Positions 8,786 through 17,348 of a DNA stretch of 45,693 bases are shown here, one piece after another. Every line of letters starts with the position of its first letter. Within the stretch, counting starts at the first letter, position 1. The position numbers were made by a program, and so were the translations under genes. The notes beneath the pieces are model-generated. The model was not told the origin of the DNA. It did no database searches and was given only the letters and a program-made list of their open reading frames with translations. The DNA comes from Leuconostoc litchii (GTDB lineage Bacteria > Bacillota > Bacilli > Lactobacillales > Lactobacillaceae): assembly GCF_008107645.1 (NCBI RefSeq), contig NZ_SDGY01000006.1, positions 1 to 45,693 on the forward strand, in the 5' to 3' direction.

Positions 8786-11167
8786 TTATGCAAAATCAAC
8801 TTCAATACTACCGTCTCGTTGCATCGATAATTCACTTAACATAAAACCCGATACTGCTTGTTCATTAATCTTTTCAATCATTAGAGTATATGATTTCTTA
8901 GCCTCAATTTGGTATTCATAAACTGGGTTATGCTGAGCTAAGTTACGATTCATAACGATGGTTTTGAGTTGTTGCAGATTATCAACTTCTTCGACCCATT
9001 GTGTATCAATAGCTTTAAGTAAAATTAAACGTTGAAAATACTTAAATTGGAACGTACTACTGATTTTTTTCTTTTTATTTTCCAGTACTATTTGGAATAT
9101 TTTTAGTAGAAAATGTTTAATGCTATTTTTTTTATTGAAATCAATTCGTTCAAAATCCTGATTATGTTTATTAAATTGGTAATCTAAGTTATTTAGTATA
9201 AAATTATTGAGTTTATTTTTAGACAATTCTTCTTGCGAAGAAATTTTATCAAACCAGGTATTAGCCATTGATTCTAAAATACTTTCATAGTCATCTTCTT
9301 GGCTAATTAAATAATTTCTTACTTCATAAACTTTTTCACGTTGGATACGCGATACTTCGTCAAATTCCAATGTTTGTAATCGAGCTGTTTTATTCTGACT
9401 TTCAGCACTTTTTTGTGCATTGTCAATAACTTTTTTAAATTTTCTCTGTTTAAGTTGTTGTAAACGATATTTCCTATGTTTATCTACATATTTTTTTAAC
9501 CACTGAGCACCATTTTTCAGTAAAATTTCATCATCTAAGGAAACAAAAAACTCACTGCGCCCATTATTCCCTTGTCGCCCTGAGCGCCCTCGTAATTGAT
9601 TATCAATCCTCTTACTTTCCATACGTTCAGTACCAATAACAATTAAACCTCCTAACTTATTCACTTCGTCGCTAATTTTTATATCAGTTCCTCGTCCAGC
9701 CATTGCGGTTGCCACAGTAACTGCGCCTTTTTGGCCTGCCTCTTTAATAATCTGTGATTCTAGTGCAGCATTCCTTGCATTTAATACATTATGAGGTATT
9801 CCCTCTCGTAACAATATTCTTGAATACAGTTCAGACATCGTAACTGAACTACTACCCAGTAAGATTGGCCTACCTATTTTATGATATTTAATAATTTCTT
9901 TAACTGATGCTGTTAATTTACTTTCCAAATCAAAATAAATATAATCTTCTCTATCAAAACGTTTGATTGGTTTATGTGTTGGTACCACAATCACTGAAAC
10001 ATTGTACATGTCTCGCAATTCTTTTTCGTCCGTCTTACCTGTTCCTGTCATTCCTGATAATTTATGAAACATTCGAAATAGATTTTGATAAGTAATTGAT
10101 GCCATTGCCCTCGTCTCTAGTGTTATTTCTAGATTCTCCTTAGCTTCAATAGATTGATGAATTCCTGATTGTAATTTGGTGCCAAGTAATTTCCGACCAT
10201 TACTAGCATCTAATAATACTATTTCGCCGTTTTCGACAACATAATCACGATTTTTGTAATACAGAAAATGAGCTTTTAACGCTAGCATAATATATCGGTA
10301 AGTTTCTACGTTCTCTTTGGACATCATAGAATCAATACCGAAAAATTTTTCACCTTTTTTTATACCAGTTGATTTTAGCCAAACGTGTTTTTGCTCTTCA
10401 TCTAATTCATAATCCTCAAGTGGTTCAAGCGTTTTAATAAAATAATCAGCTACTTGATAAAGATTAGATTGTACGCGGGGCGCCCCAGAAATAATGAGTG
10501 GTGTCTGTGCCATATCAAGTAATACTGAATCAATCTCATCAATTACAGCGTAATTGAATCCTCGAATATTTTTATCATTTGCATTATCTGCTAAGTTTTC
10601 AAATAAATAATCAAAACCTAAAGCCGAATTAGTTGTGTAAATAATATCTGAACTGTATATTTTTTTCTTATCTAAATCATCATTTTGCTGATTCTCTTGC
10701 GCTACTCCAATACCAACTGTTAAACCTAGCCATTCAAATACTGGACCAATTTCGTTTGCATCTCTTGCTGCTAAATAGTCATTAACCGTAATTAACATGA
10801 CACCATGTCCCATTAAAGCGTTCAAATACAGTGGCATCGTAGCAGTCAACGTTTTCCCTTCTCCAGTTTTCATTTCAGCTACATTACCACTGTGTAGTAC
10901 AATTCCTCCAATAACTTGTTCACGGAAAGGATATAATCCAAGAACACGTTTATCAGCTTCACGAACTATAGCGAATGCATCTGGTAGAATATCATCTAGT
11001 GTTTCTCCCTTTGCCAGACGTTTTTTGAGTTTAAATGTTTGATCTTGCAGTTGATTATCACTCATATTGGCATATTGAACAGACTTAGATTCTACTATTT
11101 CAAATATTTTATAATAATTTTTCAATGCTAATTTTTTTAATAGGCTATTCAAAGGTATCATCTCCAT
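8786..11167 (-). CDS. secA2: Accessory Sec translocase ATPase SecA2
   Basis: 793 residues. Walker A MKTGEGKT at 99-106, DEID box at 210-213, the motif MSGMTGTGKTDE and the helicase region AMAGRGTDIKI with GTERMESKRIDNQLRGRSGRQG are all present, so the motor looks active. The C-terminal cysteine/zinc tail of housekeeping SecA is missing, as usual for SecA2. ATG 11167 has no good ribosome-binding site, whereas GGAG lies 8 nt before an in-frame TTG at codon 6 (about 11152); the true start may therefore be that TTG. It drives ATP-dependent export of the glycosylated adhesin through SecY2. It sits between asp3 and gtfA in the canonical order. Confidence 0.95.
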   Translation of the reverse strand: MEMIPLNSLLKKLALKNYYKIFEIVESKSVQYANMSDNQLQDQTFKLKKRLAKGETLDDILPDAFAIVREADKRVLGLYPFREQVIGGIVLHSGNVAEMKTGEGKTLTATMPLYLNALMGHGVMLITVNDYLAARDANEIGPVFEWLGLTVGIGVAQENQQNDDLDKKKIYSSDIIYTTNSALGFDYLFENLADNANDKNIRGFNYAVIDEIDSVLLDMAQTPLIISGAPRVQSNLYQVADYFIKTLEPLEDYELDEEQKHVWLKSTGIKKGEKFFGIDSMMSKENVETYRYIMLALKAHFLYYKNRDYVVENGEIVLLDASNGRKLLGTKLQSGIHQSIEAKENLEITLETRAMASITYQNLFRMFHKLSGMTGTGKTDEKELRDMYNVSVIVVPTHKPIKRFDREDYIYFDLESKLTASVKEIIKYHKIGRPILLGSSSVTMSELYSRILLREGIPHNVLNARNAALESQIIKEAGQKGAVTVATAMAGRGTDIKISDEVNKLGGLIVIGTERMESKRIDNQLRGRSGRQGNNGRSEFFVSLDDEILLKNGAQWLKKYVDKHRKYRLQQLKQRKFKKVIDNAQKSAESQNKTARLQTLEFDEVSRIQREKVYEVRNYLISQEDDYESILESMANTWFDKISSQEELSKNKLNNFILNNLDYQFNKHNQDFERIDFNKKNSIKHFLLKIFQIVLENKKKKISSTFQFKYFQRLILLKAIDTQWVEEVDNLQQLKTIVMNRNLAQHNPVYEYQIEAKKSYTLMIEKINEQAVSGFMLSELSMQRDGSIEVDFA

Positions 11168-11191
11168 TTTTTAGAAATGTTAATTATTAAA

Positions 11192-12088
11192 TTACTGAGA
11201 ATTTTTTTGAACTAACATATCTAATAATTGATTTTCAGATTTACGACTTAATAGTTTTGAACTTTTTAATGCTGTTTCAAATGTACGTTTTATTTCAATT
11301 TTAGAACCAGTAATTTGACTACTAATTAATATGGCTAAAGCACTATCAAATATATGTTGCCCAACAAATATAATGTTTGTATCTAGTGAATGAATAAATT
11401 GATTAATATTTGCCAATGATTGATAATCGTTATTTTCTAAAATATTTTCAATTTGACAAAAATTTAAAAAAGGATCTCCAATCGCTATTATATGTTGAGA
11501 TGCTATATTAAATGGCAAAGTAACTAGTTGATTTCTATAATCATTAAAAGTAACTTTTTGATGTTCATGATTTGTTCTATATGCAGTAGGTAGAACAAGC
11601 TTATTATTTGTATCAAAATAATAAGTTGTATTTTCTGTATCTGATTCAAAAATTAATAATTGTTCAAAAATTATTTTTTCATTAGATGAATTAACTAAAC
11701 TGATTTGATAATTAGTTGCCTCTTCAGGAAAGTTAAAAAATATAGTGCGATTTTGATTAATAATGCTGTCTATTTTCGTGCCATAAATATCATAAAAGTC
11801 AACCTGTATAAATATAGAATTTTCAGGATATGCTTGGTATTTCGAATATAAAGCATAACGATGCCCGCCTTTTAAAAGAGGCAAAGTAGGTGAAAAACGA
11901 AATTCAGAAAAACTAGTCTCCGAGTACCACGTATGAATTTTTACTGCTTGTGCCATCATAGGATTACGATAATGTATTAAGTTCTCGATAATATTTATTG
12001 TGGCTCCGTAAGTATATGTTTTACTATTATTAGAATCCCATAGAACTTGAAATATAAAGCTATTTTCGAGAAATATTTCTGAAGTCAT
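11192..12088 (-). CDS. asp3: Accessory Sec protein Asp3 with long C-terminal region
   Basis: 298 residues from ATG 12088, overlapping asp2 by ATGA. The first about 155 residues have the Asp3 beta-sandwich pattern, including HTWYSETSFSEFRFSPTLPL and GGHRYALYSKYQAYPENSIF. Asp3 in streptococci is essentially this domain; here about 140 more residues follow (from about 165), with alternating strands and helices (ASQHIIAIGDPFLNF, LDTNIIFVGQHIFD). Asp3 binds Asp1/Asp2 and SecA2 and helps hand the glycoprotein to the translocase at the membrane. The extension has no motif I recognise; it may be a lactobacillus-type feature of Asp3. Confidence 0.87.
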   Translation of the reverse strand: MTSEIFLENSFIFQVLWDSNNSKTYTYGATINIIENLIHYRNPMMAQAVKIHTWYSETSFSEFRFSPTLPLLKGGHRYALYSKYQAYPENSIFIQVDFYDIYGTKIDSIINQNRTIFFNFPEEATNYQISLVNSSNEKIIFEQLLIFESDTENTTYYFDTNNKLVLPTAYRTNHEHQKVTFNDYRNQLVTLPFNIASQHIIAIGDPFLNFCQIENILENNDYQSLANINQFIHSLDTNIIFVGQHIFDSALAILISSQITGSKIEIKRTFETALKSSKLLSRKSENQLLDMLVQKNSQ

Positions 12089-13650
12089 TCCACAGTACCA
12101 GCCCTTCCAAAATCATATTGAAGAATATTCTTATACTGTTTAATAAACCAGCTATTGATGGCATAACTATTATCATTATGACGGCCAACAAATCCCTTTG
12201 ATAATAAAGGAATCCCTTTTTGATCACAAAATTTTTGTATATTCTTAAAAGCCATCGGATCATAGTCATCATTGCGCATAAAGGCTATGCAAAACTTAGT
12301 ATTCTGATAATTTCCGTGCGTAAATTTATTCCAAAATCGATTATTTACGTTTTCTTTTTTAATTACGTTTGATTCACCAGCAATATTAAGAAGCATATCA
12401 AGCGCTGTCGGGAACATGTTGGGTCGAATAGTATGTTCGTGATAAGCTACATCTCCTATATTAACAAGCGGCTTTCCAATAATTACTGCGTGCGGTTGTA
12501 AATCAGCTGCATAATACAATGCTCCAAATGTTCCCATGGATAAACCCGATAAAACTAATTGACTTTCTGTAAAATCTAACTCCTTTAGTGTCGATTTAAT
12601 TGTTTGAATAAGGTTCTCTCCAATATCTCGTTTTCCCATGTAAAAGCTTCCTCCCTCAAGACGAGGATCTGTGACTAACAAATACGGAGCTGATAAATCT
12701 CTCATCATAAAGTTTCCTTCGAATCCCTCAGCAGATCTATATCCTGAAAAATAAACATTTAATGGTGGTTTTCTATCACCAGGATGAAAATAAGTCATTA
12801 ATTCTTGACGGTTTTCACTCACAATTCGTTTTCCACCAACAAAAAAAGTTCCTAACGCTTTCCTTGAACGTCTAATATGAAGCTGACCAAGTTTAACTTG
12901 CCCTTTCCCCCTAGCTGAAACTGAAGCCGATAAATATTCTCCCGGATTAAAACTTGTAATCACATATGGATTTTGTAAATCTGTTTCACTTAAAGAAGTT
13001 GTTTGGATAATATTTTGACCATCACTACTAATACGCGTAATGTTCAAAATAATTTCAACTTCTTGTTCGCTTTCATACTCTAACCACAATTCAATAACTT
13101 TATTTTCTTGAAAAATATAATTATATCGCCAAGTATATATTTGTTTGAACTGTTGACCCCAAATTCCTTCAAAAACAGTATTTACATGTCCCAATATATT
13201 TAATTGATTTTCCTGGTGTCGCCTCATTAGCGTATTACCAACAGAAAGTTTTGATCCCTCTTGACCATTAAACAAATATTTTTGAGCTTCTTCTAGGAAA
13301 TAATTAATATCACTCAAGTCAACTTTGATTGCCCTATTTTCATTCAATATACTCAGTAATTCTTGATTTTTAGTAACAGAAATATCATATAATAATTGAA
13401 TTGGCCAATGCTTCTTTAATAATTTGTTAACAATATTTTCTGTTAGAACATCATTTTGATTTATTTGGCTAAGCAAAATATAATCAGGAAACATAGATTC
13501 CTTTTCTTCTTCGCCTGAAAATGATAAATTCTTGTTATTATTATTTAACGCTGTGTCCAATTGCTTCCAAGACATAAATTGAAATGAAATCTGATCATTA
13601 GAGCTATTTTCAAATATATTTTCCTCATCTACGTTTATTATTTTAATCAT
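12085..13650 (-). CDS. asp2: Accessory Sec protein Asp2 (alpha/beta-hydrolase-like, glycan acetyltransferase)
   Basis: 521 residues from ATG 13650, overlapping asp1 by 8 nt. The C-terminal half is an alpha/beta-hydrolase-like domain with the nucleophile elbow GLSMG (Ser371), acidic candidates in MRNDDYD (about 459-464) and a His491 in GRHND, matching a Ser-acid-His triad. In streptococci Asp2 O-acetylates GlcNAc on the SRR glycoprotein and is also required for export in complex with Asp1 and Asp3. Because the triad looks intact, both functions are likely kept. The N-terminal half is a beta-rich carbohydrate-binding-like region. Confidence 0.93.
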   Translation of the reverse strand: MIKIINVDEENIFENSSNDQISFQFMSWKQLDTALNNNNKNLSFSGEEEKESMFPDYILLSQINQNDVLTENIVNKLLKKHWPIQLLYDISVTKNQELLSILNENRAIKVDLSDINYFLEEAQKYLFNGQEGSKLSVGNTLMRRHQENQLNILGHVNTVFEGIWGQQFKQIYTWRYNYIFQENKVIELWLEYESEQEVEIILNITRISSDGQNIIQTTSLSETDLQNPYVITSFNPGEYLSASVSARGKGQVKLGQLHIRRSRKALGTFFVGGKRIVSENRQELMTYFHPGDRKPPLNVYFSGYRSAEGFEGNFMMRDLSAPYLLVTDPRLEGGSFYMGKRDIGENLIQTIKSTLKELDFTESQLVLSGLSMGTFGALYYAADLQPHAVIIGKPLVNIGDVAYHEHTIRPNMFPTALDMLLNIAGESNVIKKENVNNRFWNKFTHGNYQNTKFCIAFMRNDDYDPMAFKNIQKFCDQKGIPLLSKGFVGRHNDNSYAINSWFIKQYKNILQYDFGRAGTVE

Positions 13651-15229
13651 GTTCGTTATTACTCCTCACAAGATCAATCCAACGTTGAACATTATTTTTA
13701 TTTGAATATTTTTCTATTTGCTCAATGTTATAAACTAACGATTCATTCCAATAATTTAATGTATCCAAATAATATTCAATTGCTTCATCTAGTTGGTTAA
13801 TCGTTTTTAAAATTAACCCATTTTTTCTATCCACAATATATGAGGATTCTTTCATATTTATTTGTGGTAAACCTGCACTTATACCACTAATTTGTAAAAA
13901 AGTATCAGGCTTATTATTCAAATCTAAAATTACTCTGGCACTACTAAGTCCAATATTAATGTCTTTTTCAAAGGTAATAACTTGTTTTTCTACATGTTGC
14001 ATTACTTCAATTGCCTTAGTAGCATCTTGATATTCTTTGATTTCTGAAAATTGATTTAATTCATTATCATGTAATCTATTTTCACTATCATCGTTAAGTG
14101 CTTGCCAAGCCATTTGATAAATAACAGATTCTTCATTGACTTGATAAAATTCCTTAACATAATCAAATATTTTATTGCTAATGTCTCTTATTTGGAGGCT
14201 ACTTTTTGAAGCGATTACAATTGAATTTTTTTTGTGTGTAATTAATCTGTGAGTAAGTTTCTGAATAGCTGTTGGCAAAATACCTGCAAGACTGTTATCT
14301 ACATACCAATAGATAACTTGTTGCCTCATTGATTGGCTTTCTCCTAGTTTCAAATTGGCATCAAATGGTGGTAATTCATGAATCGTAAGATTTCTATGTT
14401 TTGATTGACATTCTTTTTCTAATTCACGTTGAGAAAATTTTGTGTCAGCAATTAAAATATCTGCCATACTCAAGAATTTATTGAGAAGCTCTTTGTTTTC
14501 AAATTTAAATCGTTGGTTTGAAAAAGATACAATAATACGATTATTCAAGTGACTAAGGTTCGTTAGATAATTATTTTCTAAACAAGCAGACAAAATAATC
14601 GTATGGTTTCCTCTTACGTCCTTTAAATGTTGTTCGATGTAAGATATGACTAATTCTTCAATACTCCCATAAATATAATTTTCCCCTTCAAATTCTAATT
14701 CAACCTGATGAGTTAATAAATCATGATGTATTTTTATATTTTGATAGTCATCAAAATAATTCATATAAATTTGTTTTCCAGTAGAATCGTAAGCTATTAC
14801 ACTTGATAATATACCTCGGTCATCATAAAAATTTTGCTTGTTAACCATATCATTAACAAAATAATCAACATGGCTTACACCACCAAATTTAGAATAATAG
14901 ACCTTTGCAAACACACTTTTTTGATACAAAACAATTAAACAAATCGGAGTATAAATAAACTGAGCTTGATCAGGAAATTTAAGGCTATCTGCTTTTAAAG
15001 GTAATCCAATATTATTCTTTATATTTTGTAAATATTCGAATACTGACCAGTATCTAATGTTAGTCAATCCTTGTCTATTTAGTTGATAGCGAATACTTGG
15101 TAAATAAGTCGGTAAAATGATTTCTACCTTAATATTATTTTTTTGAAACATTTTAAGTTGATGAACAATATCATCAAAATCTGTTGGTCCATCAGATAAC
15201 GATTGCCAACTTGGTATAAAATAAATCAA
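13643..15229 (-). CDS. asp1: Accessory Sec protein Asp1
   Basis: 528 residues from TTG 15229, supported by AAGGAG with 8-nt spacing; no nearer ATG gives the expected N-terminus. The start IYFIPSWQSLSDGPTDFDD and the overall GT-B-like but catalytically degenerate layout match Asp1, which in streptococci binds Asp2/Asp3 and SecA2 and recognises the GlcNAc-modified cargo. It lies 27 nt after the secY2 stop and overlaps asp2. Sequence divergence within this family is high, so identification leans on the N-terminus and the position between secY2 and asp2. Confidence 0.9.
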   Translation of the reverse strand: MIYFIPSWQSLSDGPTDFDDIVHQLKMFQKNNIKVEIILPTYLPSIRYQLNRQGLTNIRYWSVFEYLQNIKNNIGLPLKADSLKFPDQAQFIYTPICLIVLYQKSVFAKVYYSKFGGVSHVDYFVNDMVNKQNFYDDRGILSSVIAYDSTGKQIYMNYFDDYQNIKIHHDLLTHQVELEFEGENYIYGSIEELVISYIEQHLKDVRGNHTIILSACLENNYLTNLSHLNNRIIVSFSNQRFKFENKELLNKFLSMADILIADTKFSQRELEKECQSKHRNLTIHELPPFDANLKLGESQSMRQQVIYWYVDNSLAGILPTAIQKLTHRLITHKKNSIVIASKSSLQIRDISNKIFDYVKEFYQVNEESVIYQMAWQALNDDSENRLHDNELNQFSEIKEYQDATKAIEVMQHVEKQVITFEKDINIGLSSARVILDLNNKPDTFLQISGISAGLPQINMKESSYIVDRKNGLILKTINQLDEAIEYYLDTLNYWNESLVYNIEQIEKYSNKNNVQRWIDLVRSNNEHD

Positions 15230-15256
15230 ATTTCTGTCTCCTTATCAATTAAATTA

Positions 15257-16480
15257 CTAAAATTTATTGGCTAATATACTTGGATAATGATTCTTTTCAA
15301 TCAAAGCTCGACATTGATCAGTAATCGACACGATGGTTGTGTTCAAAATTAATAAACTTCCAAAAAGATATGAAAATGAACTAAGTTGTTCCCACCTAAG
15401 ACTCATAAATAAAGGAATTCCTAATAGCAACATTGTCACCACATTACCAACTGTCGCCATATCCATTAATTTATGAGTTATATATTCACGCGTATCATCG
15501 CCGGGTAGTACATCAACAATATAGTCACCATTTTTAAGTAAATCTTCACTAATTTCACTTGGGTTTACATTGACAAAAGCAAATCCATAACCCAAGATAA
15601 TTAAAATAATTAAATAAAGACAAATACTACTTACCGTCTTAAGTGACGTTAAATTAGTGACATCCTCTCCTTGTAAAAACGGTGTCCAATTTTTTAATAA
15701 AGGAATGACAAGTTGAGGCAAAGCCATAAATGTCAAACCAAACATATATGGCATAGCATTAGCGGGTAACAACTTGATTGGAATATAGGTGGGCACTGCT
15801 AATTCATTGCGAATCATAATACGAGTAACTGGAATTCGAAATTCAGATCCTAATACAAATGAAATAACACTAATAATCAAAACAATTCCTATAATGACAA
15901 CTACAAAACTAATGACCGAATTCATTGTCGGATGATTTATCAAAGTTTCTTGAATAAATGACCATGTAATCTTTGGTAGTCTGCTCAATATACCAATTAA
16001 AATCAATAAACTCGGCCCACCTATGCCTACTTCCATATTCAAATCAACTAACCACATTGTAAACATAGCGCCAGTCGTAAAAACAAAAGTAGCTAAAGTT
16101 ATATTCAGTTCGGTATTAGAAAAAAACGTGATATTATTTTTCATACTAACCGATAATCCCAATGATTGAATCATAGCAATCAATAAAATCAAAGTAGCCT
16201 TCATATAATAAATAGTGTCATCATTAATTTTACTGAACCTATCTTTATTTAATGATTGAATCACCCGCCAAAAAATCATACCTGACATATAAGGACCTAA
16301 TCCCAATGCAAAAAAGGATAATCTCGATAAATTGCCACCGGTAACTAAACTAATTGATTCCATAAAATCAGGAGATTGATATGCCTGAACAAGATAACCT
16401 GGAAGTATAATATGTGTACCAATTTCATATATAAAAATAATTATTATAGAACAAAAACTTCTTTTAATTAGTTCTCTCAT
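15257..16480 (-). CDS. secY2: Accessory Sec translocon channel SecY2
   Basis: 407 residues from ATG 16480 with GGGGAAG just upstream (an in-frame TTG at 16492 is less likely). About ten hydrophobic helices, the short SecY core (RLSFFALGLGPYMSGMIFWR near 55-75), and the shortened cytosolic loops typical of SecY2 rather than SecY. It forms the membrane pore used with SecA2 for the adhesin. It is the first gene of the aSec operon. No convincing minus-strand promoter could be picked in the 275 bases upstream, which also hold a terminator and a promoter pointing the other way. Confidence 0.95.
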   Translation of the reverse strand: MRELIKRSFCSIIIIFIYEIGTHIILPGYLVQAYQSPDFMESISLVTGGNLSRLSFFALGLGPYMSGMIFWRVIQSLNKDRFSKINDDTIYYMKATLILLIAMIQSLGLSVSMKNNITFFSNTELNITLATFVFTTGAMFTMWLVDLNMEVGIGGPSLLILIGILSRLPKITWSFIQETLINHPTMNSVISFVVVIIGIVLIISVISFVLGSEFRIPVTRIMIRNELAVPTYIPIKLLPANAMPYMFGLTFMALPQLVIPLLKNWTPFLQGEDVTNLTSLKTVSSICLYLIILIILGYGFAFVNVNPSEISEDLLKNGDYIVDVLPGDDTREYITHKLMDMATVGNVVTMLLLGIPLFMSLRWEQLSSFSYLFGSLLILNTTIVSITDQCRALIEKNHYPSILANKF

Positions 16481-16508
16481 GTACTTCCCCAAATTTCTTT
16501 AAAAATCC

Positions 16509-16537
16509 TTGACATAGTATATTTAATGAATTACAAT
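16509..16537 (+). promoter_or_regulatory. Strong sigma-A-type promoter pointing right, with no gene downstream on that strand
   Basis: TTGACA at 16509-16514, a 17-nt spacer, and TACAAT at 16532-16537: a perfect -35 and a -10 with one deviation. The predicted start is near 16544. The next feature on the plus strand is the strong terminator at 16712-16758, so a transcript of about 210 nt is predicted. It also reads away from, and would collide with, transcription entering secY2. Confidence 0.5.
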
Positions 16538-16565
16538 GTTTAGATTGTGTTATATTAAAACAGAA

Positions 16566-16637
16566 TCAAATATCGTTTAACAAATACCATTTATCTTCAT
16601 ATAATTGTATTCTGCGATACATTTCTTTTAATGTCAT
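16566..16637 (-). CDS. Possible 23-codon peptide upstream of secY2
   Basis: An ATG at 16637 opens a 23-residue frame (MTLKEMYRRIQLYED, then KWYLLNDI) ending in TGA at 16566, 86 nt ahead of secY2 on the same strand. There is no clear Shine-Dalgarno, and the peptide has no hydrophobic signal segment, so it does not look like a standard pheromone. It could be a remnant, a leader peptide or chance. Listed because this stretch is otherwise unexplained on the minus strand. Confidence 0.2.
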   Translation of the reverse strand: MTLKEMYRRIQLYEDKWYLLNDI

Positions 16638-16711
16638 GCTAAATTAGGGTGTAAACTGCTACAAAAAGGTAGTTAACTTATTAACATCTCTTGTTCAATA
16701 AAATTTATGTC

Positions 16712-16758
16712 ACTAAAAAGACCTATTATTCATTTCATGAATAATAGGTCTTTTTAGT
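16712..16758. terminator. Bidirectional terminator after nrdG
   Basis: Perfect inverted repeat with 22-nt arms (16712-16733 and 16737-16758) and a 3-nt loop. The arm ends contain AAAAA/TTTTT runs, so it can stop transcription on both strands. It lies 8 nt beyond the nrdG stop and also ends the predicted plus-strand RNA. Confidence 0.9.
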
Positions 16759-16766
16759 TATATCAA

Positions 16767-17348
16767 TTACCTTACTAATTTATCCCAAATCACAACCTTA
16801 TCAGCTGCTAATGACTTAGGTACATCAATAATCCTTTGATTAGCACTACCTCTAAACTGTAATGTTAAATCTTTTTCTTCTTCCAAAAAACGTCCATCAA
16901 CTAGTATATCAATTAATGATAATAGTCTCATTTTATCATAGGTCTCTTGCTGCAGTTCATCCCATGTATATCCAGTCCAGGACCATATATCTTTTGAATG
17001 ACCAAATTCTTTGCGAATTCGACGACATAACTTCAAACAAACATCAGTATTTAAGAAAGGTTCTCCCCCTAATAAAGTTAGTCCCTGCACATAGTCCTGA
17101 CTTAAATCTTCAATAATTTGGTCTTCTAATTCTTGTGTATAAGGCTGTCCAAAATGAAAATTTTGAGCTGCAACATTATAACAACCTGGGCAGAGAAACA
17201 TGCAACCACTCACATACAAACTACAGCGTACACCCTCGCCATCAACAAAGTTAAAAGCCTTATAATCAGCAATATAATTTTGACTATACTTCTGCGCGGT
17301 CCATTCTTTGGGCATCGGATTGTTTGGTTTTCGCAAAGGTCGCGACAT
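16767..17348 (-). CDS. nrdG: Anaerobic ribonucleotide reductase activating protein NrdG
   Basis: 193 residues from ATG 17348, which follows AAGGAG by 10 nt inside the end of nrdD; an in-frame TTG at 17354 is an alternative and MPKEWTA at 17315 a later one. The radical SAM motif CMFLCPGC (CxxxCxxC) follows FNFVDGEGVRCSLYVSG, then LTLLGGEPF, which binds SAM. It uses a [4Fe-4S] cluster and SAM to generate the glycyl radical in NrdD. The gene overlaps nrdD by about 65 nt, which implies tight coupling. A strong terminator follows. Confidence 0.96.
   Translation of the reverse strand: MSRPLRKPNNPMPKEWTAQKYSQNYIADYKAFNFVDGEGVRCSLYVSGCMFLCPGCYNVAAQNFHFGQPYTQELEDQIIEDLSQDYVQGLTLLGGEPFLNTDVCLKLCRRIRKEFGHSKDIWSWTGYTWDELQQETYDKMRLLSLIDILVDGRFLEEEKDLTLQFRGSANQRIIDVPKSLAADKVVIWDKLVR

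Larger units (their letters stand above)
16544..16758 (+). ncRNA. Candidate small RNA between secY2 and nrdG
   Basis: Bounded on the plus strand by the TTGACA-N17-TACAAT promoter and the perfect 22-bp-arm terminator. No open reading frame with a plausible ribosome-binding site was seen on the plus strand inside it. It would overlap the secY2 leader region in antisense orientation. Inference only; there is no family match I can name. Confidence 0.35.
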
